From Microbacterium sp. GCS4 (GTDB lineage Bacteria > Actinomycetota > Actinomycetes > Actinomycetales > Microbacteriaceae), in assembly GCF_001262495.1 (NCBI RefSeq), contig NZ_LGYE01000003.1:1-64000 (forward strand): a stretch of DNA of 64,000 nt, given 5' to 3'. The notes under the pieces were generated by a model. The model had not been told where the DNA came from. It saw only the letters and a program-made list of their open reading frames with translations, and searched no databases. The translations under genes and the position numbers were made by a program. Of this stretch, positions 36,164-44,900 are shown piece after piece. Each line of letters opens with the position of its first letter. Position 1 is the stretch's first letter.

Positions 36164-37243
36164 ATGACCACCACGCACCGCATCGCCGTGATCGCCGGAG
36201 ACGGCATCGGCACCGAGGTCATGCCCGAGGGACTGCGCGTGCTGCGCGCCGCCGCGGCCCGCTTCGACATCGCCCTCGAGTTCGAGGAGTTCGGCTTCGC
36301 GAGTGCCGCCTACTGGCAGGAGCATGGACGGATGCTGCCGGACGACTGGTTCGAGACGCTCCGCGGATTCGACGCGATCTACTTCGGGGCGGTCGGTTGG
36401 CCCGAGGTCGTGCCCGACCACGTGAGCCTGTGGGGGAGCCTCATCCAGTTCCGCCGGGCGTTCGACCAGTACGTCAATCTGCGGCCCTGCCGGCTGATGC
36501 CGGGCGTCGTCTCGCCGCTGGCCGGGCGTGAGCCGGGCGACATCGACTTCTATGTCGTGCGCGAGAACACCGAGGGCGAGTACTCGTCGATCGGCGGTCG
36601 CATGTTCGAGGGCACCGACCGGGAGTTCGTGCTGCAGGAGACGGTCATGACCCGCACCGGCGTCGACCGGGTGCTGCGCTACGCCTACGATCTCGCGGCC
36701 CGCCGATCGGGACACCTGACCTCGGCGACCAAGAGCAACGGCATCTCGATCTCGATGCCGTATTGGGACGAGCGGGTCGCCGCGGTCGGCGCCGACTACC
36801 CCGACGTGACGCGCGACCAGTTCCACATCGACATCCTCACCGCGAACTTCGTGCTGCACCCGGACTGGTTCGACGTGGTCGTCGCGAGCAATCTGTTCGG
36901 CGACATCCTGTCGGACCTCGGACCCGCGTGCACCGGCACGATCGGCATAGCCCCCAGCGCGAACATCAATCCCGAGGGGGTGTTCCCGAGCCTGTTCGAG
37001 CCCGTGCACGGCTCGGCTCCCGACATCGCCGGACGCGGGATCGCCAATCCGATCGGACAGATCTGGTGCGGTGCCATGATGCTCGAACACCTCGGATACC
37101 GGGATGCCGGTGCAGCGGTGCTCGCGGCGATCGAAGAGGTCCTCGCCCGCGGCGCGGAGGACGCACCCTTCACGCCCGACCTCGGCGGCACCGCCACGAC
37201 GGTCGAACTCGGGTCGGCGATCGCGAAGGTCGTCGCGGGCTGA
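36164..37243 (+). CDS. Tartrate/D-malate-type NAD-dependent beta-decarboxylating dehydrogenase
   Basis: This 359-residue member of the isocitrate/isopropylmalate dehydrogenase family starts IAVIAGDGIGTEVMPEGL. It has FGAVGWPEVVPDHVSLWGSL, the substrate-binding Arg region (NLRPCRL), VVRENTEGEYSSIGG, the Lys in TSATKSNG, the metal Asp region SNLFGDILSDLGP and the NAD-preferring end FEPVHGSAPDIAGRGIANP. The pattern with PDHVSLWG and RENTEGEYS fits tartrate dehydrogenase/D-malate dehydrogenase best. Strong GGAAGGA lies 5 bases upstream. It sits at the end of the peptide-importer operon, so it may oxidise a hydroxy acid released from the imported compound. Confidence 0.85.
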   Translation: MTTTHRIAVIAGDGIGTEVMPEGLRVLRAAAARFDIALEFEEFGFASAAYWQEHGRMLPDDWFETLRGFDAIYFGAVGWPEVVPDHVSLWGSLIQFRRAFDQYVNLRPCRLMPGVVSPLAGREPGDIDFYVVRENTEGEYSSIGGRMFEGTDREFVLQETVMTRTGVDRVLRYAYDLAARRSGHLTSATKSNGISISMPYWDERVAAVGADYPDVTRDQFHIDILTANFVLHPDWFDVVVASNLFGDILSDLGPACTGTIGIAPSANINPEGVFPSLFEPVHGSAPDIAGRGIANPIGQIWCGAMMLEHLGYRDAGAAVLAAIEEVLARGAEDAPFTPDLGGTATTVELGSAIAKVVAG

Positions 37244-37260
37244 GACCCGTCGGTGCTGCC

Positions 37261-37296
37261 CGTCTCGTCTCGTCGCTGCGCTCCCGCTCGACGACC
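37261..37296 (-). repeat. Dispersed repeat copy at the 3' end of the DksA-type gene
   Basis: CGTCTCGTCTCGTCGCTGCG followed by CTCCCGCTCGACGACC is a degenerate single arm of the family seen at 16274, 18840 and 25937. It lies between the stops of two convergent genes. Confidence 0.65.
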
Positions 37297-37302
37297 AGCT
37301 GC

Positions 37303-37653
37303 TCAGAGGCCGAGCCGCTCCGCGCACGCGACGCAGTGCGTGGCGAAGGGACGCACCTCAAGGCGTGCGGCCGGGATCTCGCGACCGCACGCGGCGCAGA
37401 CGCCGTAGGTTCCCGCATCCACTCTCGCTATCGCGTCGTCGACCTGCCGGAGTTCGGATGCCGCGGCTCGCGCGAGCCCGGTCAGTCGCGACCACTCGGA
37501 CGACAGCGTCACACCCTCGGGATCGTGCTCGTCGTCGTCGTTCGACCCCTCGCGGTCGTGCGTGAGCTCGTCGAGCGTGGCGGACGCCGCGGCGATGCGA
37601 GCTTCGGCGTCGGCTCGCAGCCGCACGAGCACGGAGCGGGGGTCGGGGTCCAT
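37303..37653 (-). CDS. DksA/TraR-type zinc finger protein
   Basis: This 116-residue protein has a helical coiled-coil N-terminal part. The C-terminal finger CAACGREIPAARLEVRPFA ends THCVAC, a C-x2-C-x17-C-x2-C zinc site. This matches DksA/TraR proteins that enter the RNA polymerase secondary channel. The acidic tip residues typical of DksA are not clearly present; the tip here is HDREGSNDDDEHDPEG, unusually acidic and long. A leaderless -10 (TAGGGT, 37660-37665) ends 6 bases before the ATG. Convergent with the dehydrogenase and divergent from mscL. Confidence 0.85.
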   Translation of the reverse strand: MDPDPRSVLVRLRADAEARIAAASATLDELTHDREGSNDDDEHDPEGVTLSSEWSRLTGLARAAASELRQVDDAIARVDAGTYGVCAACGREIPAARLEVRPFATHCVACAERLGL

Positions 37654-37659
37654 CCGCTC

Positions 37660-37665
37660 ACCCTA
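37660..37665 (-). promoter_or_regulatory. Leaderless -10 element of the DksA-type gene
   Basis: TAGGGT is followed by GAGCGG and the ATG at 37653, the same TANNNT-N6-start layout as at 16456, 40457, 40504 and 55495. No ribosome site is present. Confidence 0.5.
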
Positions 37666-37918
37666 GACCGAGCCTCCGACATCGGCCTTCGCGTGGGCCG
37701 GAGACATGTCGCCATTTCGTGCAATTGCGCGGTCAGATTGCGGTGCGAATAGACCAATTCCGTCGCCACGATATCAGCATTGCGTTCACAGAAAAGTGCC
37801 ACAACAGTGAACGCGCAGAATGTTGGAATTGTTGCTCGAAGACCGTCATCATCGGTGGGGACAAATGCGCGGGAGATGCCTATCTGCGCGCTCTCGACGA
37901 CACGGAATGAGAACGACA

Positions 37919-38332
37919 ATGCTCAAGGGCTTCAAGGAATTCATCTCGCAGGGCAACGTGATCGACCTCGCGGTCGCCGTCGTCATCGGCGGGGCGTTCA
38001 CCGCGATCGTGAACGCGGTGGTCGCGAGCATCATCACGCCTCTCGTGAGCCTGTTCTTCCGCGCCGACGACAGCGGCAAGTTCGGGCCTTCGGTCACGAA
38101 CCTGTACGGCGACACCGTGGTGTTCCCCCTGGGCGACCTGATCTCGGCCGTGATCAGCTTCTTCGCCGTGGCGCTCGTGGTCTACTTCGTCTTCGTCCTG
38201 CCCATGAACCACCTCAAGGCGCGCCAGGCGGCCCGTCAGCCCGTGGTCGTCGAAGAGGTGCCCGTGACCGAGACCGACCTGCTGGTCGAGATCCGCGATC
38301 TGCTGCGCGCATCTCGCGGAAGCGCGGACTGA
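37919..38332 (+). CDS. mscL: Large-conductance mechanosensitive channel MscL
   Basis: This 137-residue protein has the amphipathic N-terminal helix MLKGFKEFISQGNVIDLAVA, pore helix VVIGGAFTAIVNAVVASIIT, a periplasmic loop and a second helix (DLISAVISFFAVALVVYFVF). A cytoplasmic bundle (EVPVTETDLLVEIRDLL) follows. It opens under turgor on hypoosmotic shock, complementing the osmoprotectant importer at 12960-16251. An in-frame ATG at 37907 would add four residues. The 265 bases upstream are clearly lower in GC than the neighbours. Confidence 0.95.
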   Translation: MLKGFKEFISQGNVIDLAVAVVIGGAFTAIVNAVVASIITPLVSLFFRADDSGKFGPSVTNLYGDTVVFPLGDLISAVISFFAVALVVYFVFVLPMNHLKARQAARQPVVVEEVPVTETDLLVEIRDLLRASRGSAD

Positions 38333-38351
38333 ACGTCGTCTACTGAACCCG

Positions 38352-38469
38352 GGGACGGAGTTCGTACCCGTCCCTGATCATCGTCGAGCCCGGTTAGCTG
38401 TGGCGGGCTCGGCCGTCGCTCCGCCTTCCTCACGGGCTGGACGACGTGGACTCGGGCCGCACCGAGTCC
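38352..38469 (+). other. Three consecutive hairpins downstream of mscL
   Basis: Perfect stems pair 38352-38358 with 38368-38374, 38385-38392 with 38404-38411 and 38448-38455 with 38462-38469. Together with the terminator at 38505-38536 they make four stem-loops in 185 bases with no coding signal. This could be a structured 3' end or a small RNA. Confidence 0.45.
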
Positions 38470-38504
38470 GACACGGTGCCGCAGGACTCTCCCCCTGCGC
38501 ACCG

Positions 38505-38540
38505 CGAGGGGTGGTCGTTCGGGCGACCACCCCTCGTTTC
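38505..38540 (+). terminator. Intrinsic terminator between convergent genes
   Basis: CGAGGGGTGGTCG (38505-38517) pairs perfectly with CGACCACCCCTCG (38524-38536) across TTCGGG, followed by TTTCC. It ends mscL-strand transcription before the convergent gene at 38574. Confidence 0.75.
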
Positions 38541-38573
38541 CGCGCACAGCGAGGATGCTCGAGTCCGCGGTCG

Positions 38574-39311
38574 TCACCCGAGCTCAGGTGCGGCCGCGAT
38601 GGGCACGTGCTCCTCGATCCCGAGGTCGATCACGACCCCGCCCGAGGGCAGGTCCGCCTCGATGCGATGGACGGCGCCGCGGTCGTCGACCCAGTACCGG
38701 ACCGTCCCGGCCCCCTCGCCGGTGTCGGCATCCGAGGGGCCCGCGAACACATCGACCGGCACGCCGTCGACCTCGTCCGCGCGCATCCACGCGGCATCCG
38801 ACTGCTGCAGCAACTGGGCGTTCTCGGGACGATCGCCTCCGAGCGAGAGCAGCAGCGCGAGCACCGTGTCGACGCGAGACGCGGAGGGATCGAGGGGACG
38901 AGCACCACCCGGCTCGCTCGGGGCGGCCACAGGGATGCCGTCGCCCACGCTCGCTTCGGCCCAGCCGACGAACGTCGCGCCGTTCCATGTGATGACGGCG
39001 CTCTCGTCGCCGGCCCTCGCGCTCGCGAGGCCGATCCCCGCGCGGTAGTCGACGCGTCCCTCGAGCTGCACGACGACACCGTCTGCCGAGACCTCGGTGC
39101 GGAACGTGCGGCTGCCGTCCTGGTACGCGAGGAATCGCCCCACAGCCAGGCGTTCCGACTCCTCCGTGGTGAGCGCTCGGGGTCCGGCGGAGGCCGAGGC
39201 GGACGCCGTCGGCTGCGGACCGGATGCCGGGTTCGCGAGCACCACCGCGGTGATCCCGCCCGCCAGCACGACCGCAGAGGCTGCCGCGACCAGCACCCAG
39301 CGCCGTCGCAT
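38574..39311 (-). CDS. Membrane-anchored extracytoplasmic protein of unknown function
   Basis: This 245-residue protein has one N-terminal hydrophobic helix (WVLVAAASAVVLAGGITAVV) and no lipobox Cys. A Ser/Ala linker and an extracytoplasmic domain of about 200 residues rich in beta strands follow. I do not recognise a family. The ATG at 39311 has GGAG 7 bases upstream and shares one base with the stop of the Dyp peroxidase gene, so the two are cotranscribed and coupled. It may assist or anchor the exported peroxidase; this is inference from context only. Confidence 0.75.
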   Translation of the reverse strand: MRRRWVLVAAASAVVLAGGITAVVLANPASGPQPTASASASAGPRALTTEESERLAVGRFLAYQDGSRTFRTEVSADGVVVQLEGRVDYRAGIGLASARAGDESAVITWNGATFVGWAEASVGDGIPVAAPSEPGGARPLDPSASRVDTVLALLLSLGGDRPENAQLLQQSDAAWMRADEVDGVPVDVFAGPSDADTGEGAGTVRYWVDDRGAVHRIEADLPSGGVVIDLGIEEHVPIAAAPELG

Positions 39312-40450
39312 CACGATGCTCCGAACAGCGTGGAGCCGAGCGGTCGCGACCGATCGAAGCCGGGGAGCACGAGGAACGTGCCGGAGGCGGTCGTGGTCGT
39401 GAAGGCGAGCAGGGCATCGGACTCGCTCATCCGCTCCAGCGTCCGCACGAAGGTGCGGAGCTCGGTCTGCATGCTGACGAAGAGCAGCCCCATCGGATCC
39501 TCCATCGAGTACGAACGGCGCAGCATCAGCGGGGCGCCGATCGGCCGCGGATGCGCTCTGCGGGCGTGCGCGTCCGCCGGCAGCCGGTAGCGACCGTCGG
39601 ACGTCTTGGCCTGCAGGTCGACGTCGTCGGCGATGCGCCCGCCCGAGAGCGGAGCCCCACTCGAACGCCGACGGCCGATCGCGGCTTCTTGCTCGCCGAC
39701 CGACAGCGCCTGAAACGCCGGGACGTCGATGACCATGCGCCGCACGACCATGATCGTGCCGCCCGCCGCGGGGCCGTCGTCGATCCAGACCGAGTCGGCG
39801 AGATCGGTCTTCGAGGTCGGCACCGCGATTCCGTCGATGAACCCCAGGACGTTCCGTGCGGCGGTATGACCCCGACGCACGGGCACGGCAGGACCACGGA
39901 TGCCGCGCTGCCGCCAGCGTTCCCGCAGCCCGGGCGCGACCCGCATCAGGTGGGCGACGGTGAGCGGCAGCAGCAGCGGGTCCGAGGCGCAGACCTGGAG
40001 CACCACATCGCCGCCGCGGTGGCGGTCGTCGATGGCCTCACGGGGGAAGGGAGGGAGGTCGGCGCCGCCGGGGGCAGAGGGCCGCGCGGCCGCGGCCAGG
40101 CGCGGACCCACGCCGACCGTGACGGTCAGGTCGCCGGCCGGGATGCCGGCCAGCGCGGGGTGATCGTCGTCGACGAGATCGACGATGGCCCGCCCGAGGT
40201 CGGCGAGCACGGGACCGGGCGATTCGTCGAGGTCGAACACCACGAGGAGCAGATGCGGCTGCACCTGCACGGGGCGCGCGACTCCCGCCTGATGACGCCC
40301 CTCCGGCCGCACCCGCGCAGTGGCGGTGGTACCGGTCTCGACCGCATCCTGCCGGGGTTCGCGGCCACCGAGCACGGTGCCGAGGGCAGCAGCGCCACCC
40401 GCGCCGAGCAGGGCCCGGCGCGTCAGATCCCCGGGTCGGTTCGCGTGCAC
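39311..40450 (-). CDS. Tat-exported Dyp-type heme peroxidase
   Basis: The 379-residue protein starts at GTG 40450 with a twin-arginine signal (GDLTRRALLGAGGAAALG). The Dyp fold shows the distal-face motif VLGFIDGIAVP (catalytic Asp), VVRRMVIDVPAFQALSVGEQ, GRRRSSGAPL, the axial His in ADAHARRAHP and the Arg in LRRSYS. It folds with heme in the cytosol and is exported. Relatives oxidise dyes, lignin-like phenols or act with copper maturation. Start choice rests on the leaderless -10 TATCAT 6 bases upstream. It is divergent from the beta-helix lipoprotein. Confidence 0.9.
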   Translation of the reverse strand: MHANRPGDLTRRALLGAGGAAALGTVLGGREPRQDAVETGTTATARVRPEGRHQAGVARPVQVQPHLLLVVFDLDESPGPVLADLGRAIVDLVDDDHPALAGIPAGDLTVTVGVGPRLAAAARPSAPGGADLPPFPREAIDDRHRGGDVVLQVCASDPLLLPLTVAHLMRVAPGLRERWRQRGIRGPAVPVRRGHTAARNVLGFIDGIAVPTSKTDLADSVWIDDGPAAGGTIMVVRRMVIDVPAFQALSVGEQEAAIGRRRSSGAPLSGGRIADDVDLQAKTSDGRYRLPADAHARRAHPRPIGAPLMLRRSYSMEDPMGLLFVSMQTELRTFVRTLERMSESDALLAFTTTTASGTFLVLPGFDRSRPLGSTLFGAS

Positions 40451-40456
40451 GAGTTG

Positions 40457-40515
40457 ATGATAGCCATGACCGCGGCCGTGTCCAGCGCCCTCGGACGGAT
40501 GCCTATGATGGGGCG
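40457..40515. promoter_or_regulatory. Divergent leaderless promoters, Dyp peroxidase and beta-helix lipoprotein
   Basis: On the minus strand TATCAT (40457-40462) ends 6 bases before GTG 40450. On the plus strand TATGAT (40504-40509) ends 6 bases before ATG 40516. Neither gene has a ribosome site. The -35 elements are not recognisable. Confidence 0.62.
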
Positions 40516-41847
40516 ATGTTCGCCCGAGAGCTCTCCGCCGCCGCCTTGCTCGCGGCCCTCGTCCTGGTCGGATGCGCGCCGACGCCGTCCGCCGACAAGC
40601 CCGCGGAGACAGCATCCGTCGCGCCGCGGATGCTGTCCGTTCCCGCCGACTTCCCGACGATCTCGGCGGCCGTGGACGCGGCATCCGAGGGCGACACGGT
40701 GGTCGTCGAGTCCGGTGTCTACCGCGAGACCGTCGCGATCGACACGGCGGGCGTGACCCTGCGCGGGAAGTCCCGCGACGGCGTGGTGATCGACGGCGAG
40801 GTGCTGCGCGGCAACGGGATCGTCGTGTCCGCTCCGCGGGTCACGGTGCAGAACCTCACCGTCCGCAACGCGACCCAGAACGGCGTGCTCGTCACGGGGA
40901 TGCGCGACGACGATGGCGCGCCGGTGGGCGGCCATGACGGGTATCGGGCGATCGACCCGGAGGACTTCCCGCTGCTCGACGGATTCCGCGTCGACCATGT
41001 GACGGCGTCGAACAACGGGCTCTACGGCATCTACGCGTTCAATGCGTCGAACGGCGTGATCACCGACTCGTATGCGTCCGGCGGCGCGGACTCCGGCATC
41101 TACGTGGGGCAGTGCGACCGCTGCAACATCGTCGTCTCGGGCAACGTCGCCGAGCGGAACGCGGTGGGATTCGAGATCGCGAACGCGGGCGGCGACCTGT
41201 TCGTGGTGGGCAACAGGTTCGCGGGCAACCGCGTCGGCGCGACGATCGCCTCGGACTACCAGGAGGCCTACGTGCCCCAGACCGCGGCGACGTTCGCGGG
41301 CAACGTCGTGGCGGCGAACGGGCAGGCCGACACCCCGGAGCAGGCGGAGGGGGCCTTCGGCATCGGGGTGGGCATCGCCGGCGGCGTCGACAACCTCGTC
41401 GCCGCGAACCTCGTCGAGGCGAATCCCGCGGCGGGGGTCGTGCTCGCCTCGGCCGAGGACATCGGGCCCGAAGGAAATCGGCTCACCGGCAACGTCTTCG
41501 CCGGGAACGGGACGGATGCCGTGTTCGCGGCGTCGTCGCGAGCACCGGGTGAGGGAAACTGCTGGGAGGGGAACGTGCTCGCGACCACCGAGCCTGCCGG
41601 GCTGCAGGAGCTGTCGCCGTGCGGGTCTCCCGGTGCTGTGACGCCCGGGGTGTTCGCGCCCCCGGCTGCGCCGTCCGGCATCCCGTTCACCGATGTGGTC
41701 GCGCCGCCTGCGCAGCCGGATCTCGGTGGGCTGGATGCTGCAGCGAAGCCATGGGCGGGAGCGAGCGACGTTCCCGTCGTCGACCTCGCGGCGATCACCG
41801 TGCCGGATGCGTCGCTGTTGGCGGAGTGGGCCGCGATCCGCTGGTGA
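40516..41847 (+). CDS. Right-handed parallel beta-helix lipoprotein
   Basis: This 443-residue lipoprotein has lipobox LVGC with Cys20. Residues about 40-370 are beta-helix rungs: DTVVVESGVYRETVAI, RVTVQNLTVRNATQNGVLVT, ASNNGLYGIYAFNASNGVIT, NIVVSGNVAERNAVGFEIAN. The fold is that of pectate-lyase and NosD-like proteins. No catalytic residues can be assigned, so polysaccharide binding, lyase activity or metal handling all remain possible. Four Cys are present beyond the lipid Cys (QCDRCN, NCWEGN, SPCGSP). It is divergent from the Dyp peroxidase with back-to-back leaderless promoters, hinting at co-regulation. Confidence 0.85.
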   Translation: MFARELSAAALLAALVLVGCAPTPSADKPAETASVAPRMLSVPADFPTISAAVDAASEGDTVVVESGVYRETVAIDTAGVTLRGKSRDGVVIDGEVLRGNGIVVSAPRVTVQNLTVRNATQNGVLVTGMRDDDGAPVGGHDGYRAIDPEDFPLLDGFRVDHVTASNNGLYGIYAFNASNGVITDSYASGGADSGIYVGQCDRCNIVVSGNVAERNAVGFEIANAGGDLFVVGNRFAGNRVGATIASDYQEAYVPQTAATFAGNVVAANGQADTPEQAEGAFGIGVGIAGGVDNLVAANLVEANPAAGVVLASAEDIGPEGNRLTGNVFAGNGTDAVFAASSRAPGEGNCWEGNVLATTEPAGLQELSPCGSPGAVTPGVFAPPAAPSGIPFTDVVAPPAQPDLGGLDAAAKPWAGASDVPVVDLAAITVPDASLLAEWAAIRW

Positions 41848-41911
41848 GTCGCGGTCGGCTGCGCCCGCCGACGCGGTATCGCCGACCGGCTGTACACAGT
41901 CGACTCGATTT

Positions 41912-41960
41912 CGTGTGAACACGAGATTGCTAGCTTCTCCCCGTCAGTAGAGGGAGCAGC
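41912..41960 (+). promoter_or_regulatory. Extended -10 promoter of the first giant surface protein
   Basis: TGC then TAGCTT (41928-41936) is an extended -10. AGGGAG precedes the ATG. A perfect palindrome CGTGT-GA-ACACG (41912-41923) lies where an operator would be. The block from AACACGAGATTGCTAG to the ATG is nearly identical to 46723-46767, but the left half of the palindrome is not copied. Confidence 0.6.
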
Positions 41961-44900
41961 ATGGGGGTTGTCTGGGGTGTCGCGAGCACGCGCGGGGAAT
42001 CGGTGATCCGCAGGGTGGTCGCTGCCGCGATCGTGGCGATCATCGTGATCGCCGGTCTGATCGGGGGAGCCGAGGCGGCCCACGCCGTGAACGGCACCGT
42101 CGCCGGTGCCGTGTATCAGGACTTCGACGACGACGGCACGCGCGATCCGGCCGCTGGGGACTTCGGCGGCGACACAGGCTTGGCCGGCGTCGCCGTGACG
42201 GTCACCGATTCGACCGGTGCCGTGGTGGGCACGGCGACGACAACCGCGAACGGCTCCTATTCGGTCAACGCGGTGAATGCCGCGACCGCGGCGGTGCGGG
42301 TGGAGTTCACCCTTCCGAACGACTTCCGTTCGGCGCGGATCGGCGCCGGCAATGGCAGCACCGTGCAGTTCGTGAACCTCGGTGCGACGAACGTGAACGT
42401 CGGCATGACCCAGGACGGCATGGTCATGACCGAGCGGCCGCCGTTCGTGGTCGTCCCGAATCAGCGCGCGCGCATCACGGCGAACACATCGCCGCAACCT
42501 CCGACCAGGCCGACACCGAATTTCGGTTCGCTGCCCGCACTGTTCCGGGTTCCCTACTCCACGATCGGCAATCCGGGATCCGGACGCACGACGATCGCCC
42601 TGCAACGGCAGATCGGAACCACATGGGGAACGGCGAACTACGGCACCGCCTTCGTGCTGAGCGGCGCCTCCTTCCGGCGAGGCACAGAGGTGGGTCCCGC
42701 CGGACTCGGGGCGATCTACCTGACGGATGCGACGTCGGCCACCCCGAACGCGACGCCCTTCGTGCAGATCCCCAACCCCGGGGTCGATCCCCGCGGGCCG
42801 ATCAACCCCGCGAACTACGACTGGTTCCATGACTCCGCGGCCTTCGATGCGGTGGGAAGGATCGGCCTCGGCGACCTGGAGATCTCCTCCGACCAGCGCA
42901 CGCTCTACGCCGTCAACCTCAACGACCGACAGCTCTATGCGGTCCCGATGATCCCCGGCGCCAACCGAGGCGCGGCGCCGACGGCCGGCACACCTGAGGC
43001 CATTTCGATCCCTCTGTCCGCGGCGAGCGGCTGCGCCCCCGAGAACGTGCACCCGCACGGGCTCGGGACGTTCCGTGGAGCGCTCTACGTCACGCTGACG
43101 TGCGTCGGCCCGACGACATCGGACCTGCGTGCCTACGTCATCCCCATGGATCAGAGCACGCGGCAATTCGGGGCGCCGGTCCTGAATGTGCCTTTGAACT
43201 TCTCGCGCCCGGTCTACTACTCGGAGGACCCGCCGACCACGGCGACGTCGCCCTACGGTTCCTGGCGGACCACTTTTCAGTCGAGCCCGACGAGTCCGAC
43301 GGCACGCGATACGCCGACACCGCTCGCGTCGAGCGTCACGTTCGACGAGGCAGGCAACCTGGCGCTCTCCATCAAGGACAGGACAGCCGACCAGAACGGC
43401 GTTGCGATGGGCAGCCTCAACCCGAACGACAACGCGGTGTACAACTACATCGGCGTCGGCGATCTCCTCCGTGCGTGCGTGTCTGCGAGCGGAGAGTACG
43501 TGCTCGAGAATGACGGCCGGTGCGGTGCCTTCACTGCCACTCAGCCCATCAACAACTGGGGGCCCGGTGGGGGCAAGTTCTACGAGACCGTATTCGCTCG
43601 CAGCAACAACACTGCCTATCACGGCAACACGGGCCTGGGATCAGCACTCCAGCTTCCCGGCTATCCCAACGTGCTCGGAACCGTGATCAATCCGGTGACC
43701 TTCGGCAGTGATGGCGTTCGTCTCTTCAACAACGTCAACGGCCGCGCGATCCGCAGTGCGCTGCTCGGAGGCGGCCCTGACGAGGAGGGCACGGGTGCGT
43801 TTGCGAAGGCCGGTGGTTTGGGTGATTTGTCGGCGCTGGTGGCGGTGGCGCCGGTGGAGATCGGTAATCGGGTGTGGTTCGATGCGGATGGTGATGGTGT
43901 CCAGGATGCGGGTGAGCGGCCGATTGCCGGGGTGACGGTGCGTCTGTTCGATGCGAATGGGATTGTTGTGGCGACGGCGGTGACGGACGCGCAGGGCAAT
44001 TATCTGTTCTCGTCGTCTGCGGGGACGTCGTCGGGGTCGGCGATCTATGGTTTGGGGCTGCTGCCGGACACGGAGTATGAGATCCGTCTCGACAATGCGA
44101 ATGATTATGGTCCGGGTGGGCCGCTGGACAACCTGATCCCGACGCGGACGAGAGCGGGGTCTGATCCTGCGGTGGATTCGAACGGGGTGGTCGAGGGGCC
44201 GACTCTGATCACCGCGACGGTGCGGACTCCGGGTCCGGGTGCCGCGGACCACACGTTCGATTTCGGGTTCGCGCCCGAGCTGTCGCTCGGCAACAGGCTC
44301 TGGTTCGACACCGGGGCGGGTGCGGCGACGAACAACGGGGCGTTCGATGCGGGTGAGCAGCCCGTCGTCGGCGCTGTGGTCGAGCTCCTTGGCGCGGACG
44401 GCGCTCCGGTGCTCGACGCCGACGGTGACCCGATCACCACGACGACCGACGCGAGCGGCTTCTACCGCTTCGACGGCCTCACCCCGGGCGACTACATCGT
44501 GCAGGTGGCGCCGAGTGCGTTCGCTACGGACGGCCCGCTGCATGACTTCCTGTCGAGCACGGGGTCTTCTCCGGCGTTCGACGGGGCGTCGAACAATTTC
44601 GACAAGGGCGTCGATGCGCCGTTCCCTGCGATCACGGGCATTCGGTCCGGTCTGATCGCTCTGGCTCCCGGTGTGACCGGCGAGGTCGACCCCGGCGCGA
44701 ACGGTCCCGGCGCGAACGGCCCGTTCGGGGACCAGTTCGACAACCTGACGGCGGACTTCGGGTTCGTGCCGGCATTGTCCCTGGGCAACCGCCTGTGGTT
44801 CGACAGTGGCACGGGTGAGGGCGCGGCGAACAATGGCCGCTTCGACGCGGGCGAGGCCCCGGTGGTCGGCGCCGTGGTCGAGTTGCTCGACGGGACGGGC

